This document shows positions 34,784-45,021 of a stretch of 64,000 nucleotides of DNA, in pieces; the stretch's first letter is position 1, and each line of letters opens with the position of its first letter. Position numbers and translations under genes: made by a program. A model generated the notes under the pieces. It was not told the DNA's origin, searched no databases, and saw only the letters and a list, made by a program, of their open reading frames with translations. Source of the DNA: Cryptomeria japonica (taxonomy: Eukaryota > Streptophyta > Pinopsida > Cupressales > Cupressaceae); NCBI RefSeq assembly GCF_030272615.1, contig NC_081412.1, positions 669,938,852-670,002,851 of the forward strand, in the 5' to 3' direction.

Positions 34784-36132
34784 TTAATTTGGAATAGGTG
34801 CACCTAACTCAGTAGGTAAGGTGCTTTCTTCATTTGACACAATTTCCTTCTTTTTCCAAATCATCTGTAATTTGCCTTTTATTTCTTTGATATCTCCTCT
34901 AGGTTGATCTCTGCAATCTCTAGCCAAGTGTCCAACTTTGTGACAATGAAAACATGCCATACCAGGATTTCTCCATGATCTTCGATTGTTCATTCCAAAC
35001 CTTATAAAGTAGTTGGCACTTATATGTCCATATCTTCCACAGCATTCACACCATATCCTTGTATTATAATCCCATGGTACTACAGAATACTATCGGTTAG
35101 GATCTGTGTGAGTTCGGTAGCCTCTAGTATTTGCTCGGTGTGCAGACCACATATAGTTCTTCTGCTTAAACCAACACTTCTTGGTACTATGCCCATATCT
35201 ATTGCAATTTTTACAAACCCCTTGAATTTTGCCTTTAGATAATTGCTAGTAGAATTTATCCTACATTGGTTAGATGTGTGACCATATTTATTGCAATTGT
35301 AACAATAACCATTAGACCTAGTGACATTTGGTTGCTTACCTTTTCTGATTTGGCACATGTTAGTAGTATGTCCTTGTTTTCTACAGTAGTTGCAAATAGG
35401 CTTCTTTCCTTTGATGTTCTTATTTCCAGCTTGCTTTGATGATTCTCCTCTCTCGGTAGTGAGGATTACCTTTTCGGTAGAGTCTTTTCCTTTGTAACCG
35501 AGCCCTGCAACTTTGTTGGGTCTTTTTGTATTCAGTTGCTCATCCAACATCTCTGATGCTTCATAACTCTTTTTTAGTGTTTCTTTGGATTTATTCTCTG
35601 TTTCAAGTTCATCGATCAACATTGATACTTCATGTTTCAATGCTTGATTCTCATCATCTTTTAGATTTGCTTCATGATGTGCATAACCCAATTGATCTAA
35701 CAAATTTTGTTGACTCCCAGTCAACCTTGTGATTTCATCATTCTTTTGAGATACTAATGCTTCAAGCTATTTTTTTTCTCTTTCTAGATCTCTTACTTTA
35801 TCCTCGGCTGTCCTCAATGCATCAAGATTTTTAGTCATCTGTGTGTGGAAATGTTCATGTCCTCTTTTCATTTCTTTTAGTTGATCAGTCAGTGCTTTGT
35901 TCTTTTCTTTCAGTTCTCCAACCATTTCTTCAGTCACTTTAGATATACTGTTCTCAGATGATGTCTCAATTTGTTCCACTAACTCTTGAGAGTCCTCCAA
36001 ATCATCAGACAATCTTCTTCTAACTTTCAAAGATTTTTGCATTTGTTTCTACATGTCAGCAATCACCTAATTAGCATGATCCAATTCATTTCGAAGATTC
36101 ACAATTCTTTGAGATTGTTTATAGCCTTCCAT
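34784..36132 (-). pseudogene. Element B ORF1: coiled coil plus five CCHC zinc knuckles
   Basis: The start Met at 36132 lies only ~50 bp from the PBS, so there is no long leader and no recognisable capsid domain. The first ~280 codons are heptad-rich coiled coil (36042-35590). A VAGLGYKGK block follows (35515). CCHC-type knuckles are CNYCRKQGHTTNMC (~35395-35354), CYNCNKYGHTSNQC (~35303-35262), CKNCNRYGHSTKKC (~35215-35175), CECCGRYGHISAN (last Cys lost, ~35045) and CFHCHKVGHLARDC (~34958-34917). One frameshift lies near 35215. It resembles the nucleocapsid half of a Sirevirus gag. Confidence 0.75.
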
Positions 36133-36180
36133 TGATAAGATCTTTCTCTTTAGGCAATTAAACCCTTTTCCAAGATTCAA

Positions 36181-36192
36181 GCTCTGATACCA
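36181..36192 (-). promoter_or_regulatory. Element B primer-binding site
   Basis: The sense strand reads TGGTATCAGAGC, two bases inside the 5' LTR. This is complementary to the 3' end of plant initiator tRNA-Met, the usual Copia primer. Confidence 0.9.
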
Positions 36193-36194
36193 AT

Positions 36195-36912
36195 TGTTAG
36201 GCCCAATATGGAAAGCTAATGTATAGAGAGGGGAGGGGTGAATTAGTACTTTAAAACTTTTCTTCAACAATAACTTTATTGTTAAGCATAAACCAAAAAC
36301 TGTTGAAACATAATATACTGCTAAAACAAATAAATAACAGTCATACATGATTCACTCCATAACACATATATTTTGGTTACGCAGAAACTCTTGGTTAGAG
36401 AGAAAAACTATGGTGGGGATGGCACCCACAACTTCACTACTGCAATAATAAAGGTTGCTCGGTTAGAGCTACATGTTTAGCTATTTATGATAGCTTACCC
36501 TGTTAGGAGTATCAAGATCTTTAGATCTACCTTGATAAAGGATTTTACAACACTTATTCTAAATGCTACACTTGGTTAAAGGCTTTACAATTTATAGACT
36601 TTGTTAGAGTCTTTAACCCTGTTAAAGGTTTCTCTTACAACTCAAAATATTACAACACAATATTACAAAATATTTGCAACTTCACATCTGAAATGTTATA
36701 GCAGTTTCTATGTGCTCAAAATGAGATTATCTTGCTTATAGCATACCTCGGTAATCCATAGATTAACTCAATAAACCCTTCTGTTTACTCTGTTCCTTGA
36801 CCATTCTTTGAAATCCTTCTCGGTGACCTCTGTGTCTATGACAGTCACAATACTCAGTGCTTCCTTATCTATCACACATGTCTTGCTTCATATACATATC
36901 TGTTCCTCAATT
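36195..36912 (-). repeat. Element B 5' LTR, internal-side part (split by C)
   Basis: It begins TGTTAGGCCC next to the PBS and matches 29431 onward. It breaks at CAATT (36908-36912), the target duplication of element C. With the part at 44571-45016 it totals 1164 bp, the same as the intact LTR. Confidence 0.95.
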
Positions 36913-37997
36913 TGTTTGCATTTTTTATGTTCATGTTGTGATGGTCATTGATGGACACACACTTGCATTAAGATCCTCTTTATATGTATGAGTTAGAGCA
37001 CAACCAGTATTTGTTCCAACCGGTATGTTGCATTATAGTCTTTAGACTATTGATGTTTTGTAGAATGTGTTTCCCAATCTGAAGCGGCATGATTGACCCC
37101 AAGTGGTTCATGGATACCAAGTGGTACGAGGGGCTAAAGTGGCATAACACATTTTTTACCAGTCTTCATTTTTGTCAAACCGGCAATCGGCATTTATGTA
37201 TGAACCGGTAATACTTTGTGATGAGTTACCAACCGGCATTTTGTGATGAGTTACCATCCATTGATTGTTTGATGGTGATGACACATTAACGGTGCTTTTT
37301 GTGTTGTGGTACCAAGTATGTCCAGGTTCATTGAACCTAGGAAATTGTTATGTAATCCTATTGGACTGACATGAAATCAGATTCCTTTATAAGGACATCA
37401 TGTCTAGGGTTTTAGGTTGTTGATGTGGATATAGCGAAAGTGTATGTTGTTGCTAGGGTTTCAGGTGATTGAGGAGTTGGAGAGAATATGAATGTGTAGA
37501 AGACAGAACTAATGCTAGAGTGCATTAGGAATGAGCTACCAAGGATCTAACCAAGTAGTCTGTGCTACTAGCTAGATCAAACACTTGTTGATTACTCACA
37601 TCTTTGACAAATCTGTAGCCCTTAATCGGGTAGGCCCAAAAGCCTTTTGTAAATCCTCTAACAAGGTGGTTCACATCTGTGGATCTAAAATCCTCTAGCA
37701 AGGTAGTCTTTAATCAGACTTATCTCCTAATAGAGATTGAGATTCCTAACAGGATCTGTTTTGGTAAAGAACATTGTAAGACCTTAACCGGTCTAGTTCC
37801 TATTCTCACCATGGTTCTTCCCATTTGGGTTTCCACGTCAAAATCTCTTGTGTTATGGTGTTTGTGCTTCTATGGGTGAATGCATTATTAGCTATTTGTT
37901 TTGCATGTTTGTTAACCAGTTTATTGTTAGTCTTGCAAAGTGTTTAAGTGCAAAGATTTTTGGCATACTAATTCACCCCCCCTCTTAGTATTCATCA
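36913..37997 (+). repeat. Element C 5' LTR
   Basis: 1085 bp from TGTTTGCATTTTTTATG to TTCATCA. It carries the plant Copia LTR motif at 37807-37860 (GGTTCTTCCC, then TTTCCACGTCAAAATCTC and GTGTTATGG) and the C-run ahead of its end. It is shorter than the 3' LTR; one difference is a missing block near 37795-37805 where the 3' copy has an extra CTGCAAATAGTTACTTGTGAG. Confidence 0.95.
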
Positions 37998-37999
37998 AT

Positions 38000-38011
38000 T
38001 GGTATTAGAGC
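38000..38011 (+). promoter_or_regulatory. Element C primer-binding site
   Basis: TGGTATTAGAGC, two bases after the 5' LTR, differs from the initiator-Met PBS TGGTATCAGAGC by one C-to-T change. Confidence 0.9.
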
Positions 38012-38047
38012 CTACCTTTCTATAAGTTTAACCACTTGGAAAGAGAT

Positions 38048-39308
38048 ATGGGGGAATAAAAATTGAGGGAACTTACTCATCAGCTCACTTAGTCTGAGCA
38101 AGCCTATGATGAACTTATGGCTAAATATAAGGTCTCTCAGACAAAAAGGAGAGAACATGCTGAAAAGCTGATGGAGCTATCTGAAAATAGTTCTTCAGAT
38201 GAAGCAGACATGGAAGCTCTAATTGTAGAAGTAAATAAGTTGAATGAATCAAACTCCAACCTGAGAAAGGAGTTGGAAGGACTAACTATCCAGATGTGTC
38301 AAGAGCTTGAGAACTAGAGGAAAATTGAAGATCTAGTGAAGGACAAAGATCATGAGATCTCCAAGTTGAAACATGAGATCAGTGCACTAACTGCTCAACT
38401 CCATGCGAGCAAAGTGGAAAAGGATGACATGCAAGGTGAACTGAATAGTGCCATCTCTGAGAATGAAAACCTGATGGAAACAAATGCTGCTATTTCCAAA
38501 GAACTCTCTGAGTCAAAGGAAATACTTGCTAAGTTCAACAAGAGCACTGTCAAGCTAGAGCAAAAGCTTGAATCTGCTAAACCTATCAAGAATACTAATG
38601 GACTTGGCTATTCCGGTCATGAGGAAGGCGAGACCTCTAGTACAAATGCTAGAGCATCAAAGAAACAACTGGCATCAAAGGATAAAGGTAAGCAAAAGTT
38701 TAAACCTATTTGCTTTAACTATCTTAAAGAAGGACATATTGCCAATGTGTGTAGGAGTAAGGCTTACAACAATTTTCCTTATTTTCTAAATGATAAGCCT
38801 AGATCCTATAGATTCAATGGTAACTGATATGCATGCAACAAGTTTGGGCATAGAGCATCTGAATAAAACTGGAAGATATCCTCAAAGGACCCAAGGAGTT
38901 GGTCCTGAACCTTTTGTGAACCAGAACCACAACCGGTTTAATGCCTTCAATCATCAGCCAAGAAGCAGTGGCTATCAAGCGGCAACTAGATGGAGAACAA
39001 ACTATTGGATTTGTCATGATCATGGTCACACTACTGCAACATGCATAAGGAAGAATGGAAGCATGAACAATGGACCCTGGAGAACACCTGGAATGGTTTG
39101 CTATCACTGCAAAAAACTGGGTCACATTGCCAGATTCTGTAGATCAAGAAAGAGTATATCTGATGATATACCTATCAATCTGAAAGGAGAAATTGATGTT
39201 CAAATAGTTTAAGCGGATATGAACAAAATCTTGAAGAAGAAACCAGTGGTGTTACAAAAAGAACCAGTTTCTGCACCTAGTGTGGAAATTACGAAACCGG
39301 CAAACTAA
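38048..39308 (+). pseudogene. Element C ORF1: coiled coil plus four zinc knuckles
   Basis: ATG at 38048 lies 36 bp after the PBS. Open stretches 38117-38317 and 38336-38827 share that frame, with stops between. The first ~170 codons are heptad-rich coiled coil (NKLNESNSNLRKELEGL, HEISKLKHEISALTAQL). A NGLGYSG block follows (~38598). Knuckles are CFNYLKEGHIANVC (second Cys is Tyr, ~38710), YACNKFGHRASE with both outer Cys codons now stops (38825-38866), ICHDHGHTTATC (~39010) and CYHCKKLGHIARFC (~39100). After a frameshift near 38870 the second half reads in another frame. No capsid domain is seen. Confidence 0.75.
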
Positions 39309-39758
39309 GCCTCACAAAAGCTTAGGGGGAGAAAATGGCAAAATGTTTTGAACCCTCGGTTTACACCAGTAAAAGACCTTAACTAGTATGTGATACCTAT
39401 CATTTGGCAGAAGACTAGAAATGGTAAAAAGGCAAATTAGGGTTTACGCCCTAATTAAGGAGCATTAATTGCGGTAGGTGAGAAATATGATTAAAAGGAT
39501 TTTTCAAATCATTTCTCCCTATCAGTTTTCAAGTGAAGAAAAGTTTTTCAAAGAGCAGAGCGACGAAAAGGCGATTTGAGCTGAGATTTTGAGAAATTGA
39601 GAAACCGCGAAGGAGATTCAAATTCAAATTGCAAACAGTCAAGTGGAGAACACAAAGCGGTGATTCAGCAACCGACGGAGTGTGAAGTGAAGGAGAATCG
39701 GCAAGCCCTAAATTCACATGTTTCAAAAGGTATTTCTCGAGTTCTTGAAATTTCTATC

Positions 39759-42700
39759 ATGGCTTCCGCATCTCATACTAGTTCTAGTGCATCTATTGAG
39801 TTTGTAAGTTTTACTCAACGAAAGTCTAAGTATAATGCTCTATCACAAGAATCAGCTGGTGTGATAGTAGAAGAGGGAATTTTTGACTACATAGATTGCA
39901 AGATTGAAGACCTGGGGTCTCTAGCTATCCACTCCCAGTTAGGTTTGTTTTGTGGACAAGATAAGATGATCAAACCAGAGTATAGTATTCTGGAGAAGAA
40001 GAAACTCCACAATGTTGTTTATTTCCTGGAGTATTTCACAGAGCATCATATAAGAATCATTTTGAGTAGAGTCCATGGTGACAAGATGTACCTGGAGAGA
40101 ATGCATGATATTACACCATAGGCAATTCATGTTGTCACCAGTTTCTGCAATACAGGGGAAGTGCCAACCCTAAGGACAGTTAGCAAAATTGAAATGTCCA
40201 AGCTCACTGGTTCAGTGAGTGACTCACGAGGCATGACAGTCAATTCAATCAAGGATGATCTAGTGAAGTATGCATGTATGGTGATTGGATACCAGACATT
40301 CTCAGCTAGCATAATTAACTTTGTATCTACTGCAGTGATAAATCCCACTTACCGGATGATAAAGGAGGATGCATCATTTGATCTATGCACCGGTATGTAG
40401 AGACAACTCTTGTTGAATCTGAAGTCAATCAAATAGGATAATGCACTAAGGTTCAAGCTTGGGCAACTACTGGTTAGGTTGTTCTTCTATTTCCAAGGCT
40501 ACCTTCCAGGAGTAGAAGATGTCCAGTGGTCTGCTGACCAACTGGTGACCAAGCAAATCAAGGAAAACATTGAAGCAATTGGAACCGGTTACCCTGATAT
40601 CCTAAACAAGTATTTTGATGAGTTCAGATGGAAAATGAGCCAAAGAATGAGAATATCTAGTGACATCATCAAGAAATATGAGGATGATATATGTTTCACC
40701 ATCAAGGTGGATCAATGCATAATGGAGGCTCTTGAGCCTAGACAGGAAGAAGTTGAGCCAATGGGCTATGAGTTGATGTACGACATGCTGGAAGGGTATG
40801 CCTCTACTCTTATTGCCTCACCTCTTGATCCTAAGGCAAAGAGGACTAGAACCTATTTAGAAAGGGTTACATTGGTATAGGAACCCTCTGCAAAGAAAGG
40901 AAAAGAACCTGCAATGAAGAAGGCAAAGGCAGTGCCTGCAGCATCAACACTGGTTACTACTGCAACTCCAAAAGTGACCAAGCAATCACCAGCCAAGAAG
41001 AAATCGGAAGTAGCACCGGCTAAAGTGTTTGAGAGAAAGAGGAAGACAAGGAATACCTCTCCAAACTCAGATGAAACTGTGTCTGAGGAGCAGCCCAAGA
41101 AGGCGAGATAAACAAGAAAAAAGACAAAGAATGAACCGGCATCATCGGCACCAGTAAATATTGACATTTCTTCCTACAAACCTTTGACACATTGTCAAAG
41201 AACAATTAAAAACATAAGAAGAAAATTGTTAAATGATTTAGTAGATCATTTTGATGATTTTAATAATGAAGAACAGGAAGAAGTAGAGAGAGAAGTTATA
41301 AGGTATTTATGTGCTAATGACTAGTCACCTTTAGAAATTAGATCTGAGACACCGGATTCTTTGTATCAGTCCTTAGATAATAAATGGCGCATTGCCATAG
41401 AGAAGGAGCAGGAAATTAAGGAGAAAGTTTTTGCTCAACACTTTCTTGACCTATCCAATTTAGAGCTATTTGATGTCATCAATTAGAATAAAGGAATCTT
41501 CTTCACTAGAAGGAGAAGACTCTAGTTATTGGAAGGAAGAATTGATGATGTTGAAAAAGACACTCGTCTGCTTATGACAATAGTGGTTCACACACACAAA
41601 GTGCGACTAGCCAACAGGAAGGCTGAGCAAGAATTGGCTATATCTAAACTAGATGAAGTATTTGATGATGAAGGAAATCCAGTTGATGAACCGATCGACA
41701 CTATTGATGTCAATGCCCTGGACATAGAAGATGTTACTTAGGAAACACCATCTGAGGCAACAACACAGGAACAACAGGCTAAACAGGTTGATAAGCAAGC
41801 TGAGGAAAGACAGGAAGTGGCAAAGGAAGAGGCTGAGCACAGGAAGAAGGATGAAGAAGAGAAGCGGAAAAAGGAAGAAGAAGAGAAGAAGAAAAGGGAT
41901 GAAGAAGAGAAGTAGAAAAAGGAAGAAGAAGAGAAGAAGAAAAAGGATGAAGAAGAAAAGAAGAAAAAGGATGAAGAGGAGAAAAAGAAGAAAGATGAAG
42001 AGGAGAAGAAGAAGAAGGATGAAGGAGAGAAAAAGAAGCAAGAAGAAGAAAAGAAGAAGAAGGAAGAGGAAGATAACGAACAGGAGAAGAAGAAGGAAGT
42101 AGAGAGGAAGAAGAAGGAAGAGGAAGATGAGGAACAAGAGAAGAAGAAGGAAGTAGAAAAGAAAAAGGTCAAGGAGGACAAGGAAGCGAAGAGAAGGAGA
42201 GAAGCGGAGAAGAAAAACATGAAAGAGGACAAGGCAGGAGAAGCGGAGAAGAGCACCCAGATGGAGACTCCAAAGGCAACTAGGAGTCAAGCTAAACCAG
42301 CTGATCTCACTAATCCTATCAATCTCCAGTCTGCAAGTGAAACGGAGCTAATGCAAAGCATCAAGGTAGCTTAGGAGCACCTTGAAAACATACAGAGGAA
42401 GAAGGAGTAGGATGTAATTCAAGTGGTTGTGGACACACTTACTGATTTGATACTCGGTACTAACCTTCTGAGAATTGAATCATCACTGGCCAAACTTAAG
42501 CTCCTATGCACAGTTGTGGATGATCAGGTGTAGAGCCTAGAAGAGGTAGTAGAGGCAAATGTCAAGAAAGAGCATCAAAAAGCTCTTAATATAGCTCTAC
42601 TGAAAAAGTTGAATGAGCTCTGGTCAGAACTACAAAAAGAACAAAAGGATATAAGAGACACTTTGGATGAGGGAAATCTGCTACTCAGCAAGATCTACCA

Positions 42701-43127
42701 ACCCCATCTATTCTATGATGATGTGCTAGCTCAAAAGCAAAAGCTTCAAACAAACTTATAGTCCTACATGAGCACATTCAAGCTACCTTATGACTCCTTT
42801 ACAACTTATCGGCAAACCATTCACCGATTTCACATCCAGTCAACAAAAATGGAGCAAGAGATCAACACCCGGTCTAGAGATTTATAGGAGCTACAACTGG
42901 TTCTACTCCCACGACTACAAATTCTTCAGAAGTGCTATCTGAATCTGGATGCCTTAACAATTACACAAGAGATGAGCACAATTGATGCCATGGAAGAACA
43001 GGTCTCCCAGATGCAGATAGAAATAGAAGTAGCCACCTCCCTACTTGAGTCCTGGTCTTTATCAATGAAACAATTCTTGTAGGACTTCAAATCTATTTTT
43101 GCCAAGTATCATTCCTTATTGTCATAA
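39759..43127 (+). pseudogene. Element C ORF2, ~1,122-codon protein of unknown function
   Basis: One reading frame runs from ATG 39759 (MASASHTSSSASIEFVSF) to TAA 43125-43127 with about fifteen in-frame stops but no frameshift over 3.4 kb. An N-terminal globular part (~370 codons) contains CKIEDLGSLAIHSQLGLF, VSKIEMSKLTGSVSDSRG and LFFYFQGYLPGVEDVQW, and aligns with element B. A Lys/Pro/Ala-rich basic part follows (KKAKAVPA, ERKRKTRN, 40900-41110). Next come an acidic linker, a Lys/Glu/Asp helix (41815-42260) and a coiled-coil C-terminus (to SIFAKYHSLLS). I recognise no domain. Possible roles are a structural or tethering protein or a relative of Sirevirus env-like proteins. Confidence 0.65.
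41815..42260 (+). repeat. KKDEEE-type repeat encoding a charged helix in ORF2
   Basis: In the ORF2 frame this encodes repeats such as KKKDEEEKKKKDEEEK and KKEEEDEEQEKKKEVE. The DNA unit is roughly AAGAAGAAGGATGAAGAGGA and expands by purine-rich slippage. Alternating blocks of Lys and Glu/Asp with i,i+4 spacing predict a single charged alpha-helix or long coiled coil. The open frames in other frames here (Arg-rich on +, Phe/Leu/Ser-rich on -) are shadows of this repeat. Confidence 0.8.
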
Positions 43128-43428
43128 AATTTTATTATTTTAATATCAGATGAAAACATGGTTTTTTAGCTACACTTTGTCATTGTTGGCAAAGGGGGAG
43201 AAGAATTCTATTTGGGAGAAGTATCTGGTAATCAAAATTTTGATTATATGCTCTGAATATCTCAATGTTTATGCTCTATATGCAAAATTGTTATACATTG
43301 TATTGTTAAAGGGATAGTGTATATGCTTAGGGGGAGCAATTTTGCTAATGGCATGATTTTGTTGTAAAACACTTAGATGTCAAAATTTTATTTTCCTAAG
43401 TGTTGCCATCAATGCCAAAGGGGGAGAT
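43128..43428 (+). other. Element C 3' UTR with four polypurine tracts
   Basis: Purine tracts are AAAGGGGGAGAAGAAT (43191-43206), TTTGGGAGAAG (43211-43221), TAGGGGGAGC (43328-43337) and AAAGGGGGAGAT (43417-43428), the last abutting the LTR. The context CATTGTTGGCAAAGGGGGAG, and the text before the final PPT (GCCATCAATGCCAAAGGGGG), also occur nearly word for word at 420-612. Confidence 0.85.
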
Positions 43429-44565
43429 TGTTGGCATTTTTGATGTTCATGTTGTGATTGTCATTGATGGACACACACTTGCATTAAGATCCTCTTATAT
43501 GTATGAGTTAGAGCACAACTGGTATTTGTTCCAACCGGTATGTTGTGTTATAGTCTTTAGACTATTGATGTTTTGTAGAATGTGTTTCCCGGTCTGAAGT
43601 GGCATGATTGACCCCAAGCGGTTCGTGGATACCAAGTGGTACGAGGGACTATAGCGGCATAACACATTTTTTACCAATCTTTATTTTTGTCAAATTGACA
43701 ACTGGCATTTATGTATGAACCGGTAATACTCTATGATGAGTTACCAACCGACATTTTGTGATGAGTTACCATCCACCGATTGTTTGATGGTGCCGACACA
43801 TTAACGGTTCTTTTTGTGTCATGGTACTAAGTATGTCCAGGTTCATTGAACCTAGGAAATTGTTATGTAATCCTATTGGACTGACATGAAATCAGATTCC
43901 TTTATAAGGACATCATGTCTAGGGTTTTAGGTTGTTGATGTGGATATAGAGAAAGTGTATGTTGTTGCTAGGGTTTCAGATGATTGAGGAGTTGGAGAGA
44001 ATATGAATGTGTAGAAGACTGAAGTAATGCTGGAGTGCATTAGGAATGAGCTACCAAGGATCTAACCAAGCAGTTTGTGCTACTAGCTAGATCAAACACT
44101 TGTTGATTACTCATATCTTTGACAAGTCTGTAGCCCTTAACCGGGTAGGCCCAAAAGCCTTTTATAAATCCTCTAACAAGGTGGTTCACATCTGTGGATC
44201 TAAAATCCTCTAGCAAGGTAGTCTTTAATCAGACTTATCTCCTAACAAAGATTGAGATTCCTAACAGGATCTGTTCTGGTAAAGAACATTGTAAGACCTT
44301 AACCGGTCTAGTTCCTATTCTGCAAATAGTTACTTGTGAGTTTCATCTCACTGTGGTTTTTCCCATTTGGGGTTCCACGTCAAAATCTCTTGTGTTATGG
44401 TGTTTGTGCTTCTATGGGTGAATGCATTATTAGCTATTTGTTTTGCATGTTTGTTAATCGATTTATCTGCTAAATTGTTTTACTGGTTAACTATCAGTCT
44501 TGCAAAGTGTTTAAGTGCAAAGTTTTTTGGCATACTAATTCACCCCCCCGTCTTAGTATTCATCA
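43429..44565 (+). repeat. Element C 3' LTR
   Basis: 1137 bp starting TGTTGGCATTTTTGATG right after the PPT and ending TATTCATCA before the target copy CAATT. Its start equals the first 11 bases of the LTR at 613. Confidence 0.95.
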
Positions 44566-44570
44566 CAATT

Positions 44571-45016
44571 CATCCTGTATAAATAGATCTCTTATGTCGG
44601 TGATCTTGTTCATTGCTTCAATCTTACAAACATGATTCATTAAATGAATAGTCATACAAAATATTTCATTCGATAGATATCCTCAAAATCATACAAAATC
44701 TTTAACGTAAAATTTCCTAAGTGATAATGATTCCCTATTCCTCGATCTTGTAACATGTTTCTCATGTATGTCTAGGTTCAATGAATTTGGTAACACATTT
44801 CACTCGATGTGTGTTAACTCGGTATATCATTTTTTCTACTCGGTAGACACATTAGTGATACTCGATAGATAGCTTTGTGTATACTAAGCTCTGTGACTAC
44901 TTTCATCTATAACTGACTGCTCTGTGCTTACCAATTGAATATTTCGGTAGTAGTAAATGACTAGAGTATATAGAATGACTTTGAACCTAAAACTAACGAC
45001 AACTTAAATAGTAACA
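44571..45016 (-). repeat. Element B 5' LTR, outer part (after C)
   Basis: Resumes the B LTR at CATCCTGTATAAATAG and ends in AATAGTAACA. It is followed by the AATAG target copy (45017-45021), after which Copia A coding sequence resumes. Confidence 0.95.
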
Positions 45017-45021
45017 AATAG

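Larger units (their letters stand above)
36913..44565 (+). mobile_element. Element C: non-autonomous Sirevirus-like LTR element
   Basis: 7,653 bp with LTRs at 36913-37997 and 43429-44565, PBS, PPT and target duplication CAATT (36908-36912 and 44566-44570). It inserted into the 5' LTR of element B. It carries ORF1 (coiled coil plus zinc knuckles) and ORF2 (~1,120 codons, unknown), and no pol domain. Both ORFs are homologous in layout to those of element B, although the LTR sequences differ. Confidence 0.95.
29431..45016 (-). mobile_element. Element B: non-autonomous Sirevirus-like LTR element, interrupted by C
   Basis: LTRs (1164 bp each once C is removed), an initiator-Met-type PBS, a PPT and the target duplication AATAG (29426-29430 and 45017-45021) define the element. 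Without C and its target copy it is 7,928 bp. It has a zinc-knuckle ORF1 and a long ORF2 on the - strand and no protease, integrase, RT or RNase H. It inserted into the RNase H gene of Copia A. Confidence 0.95.

Noticed and set aside
41731-42102. Arg/Lys-rich 123-codon + frame
   Set aside because: Shadow of the same repeat in another frame; the ORF2 frame continues on both sides, this one does not.
41649-42290. Long - strand open frames of 213 and 172 codons rich in Leu, Phe and Ser
   Set aside because: They are reverse complements of the Lys/Glu repeat of element C ORF2; purine-only DNA opens several frames on the other strand.
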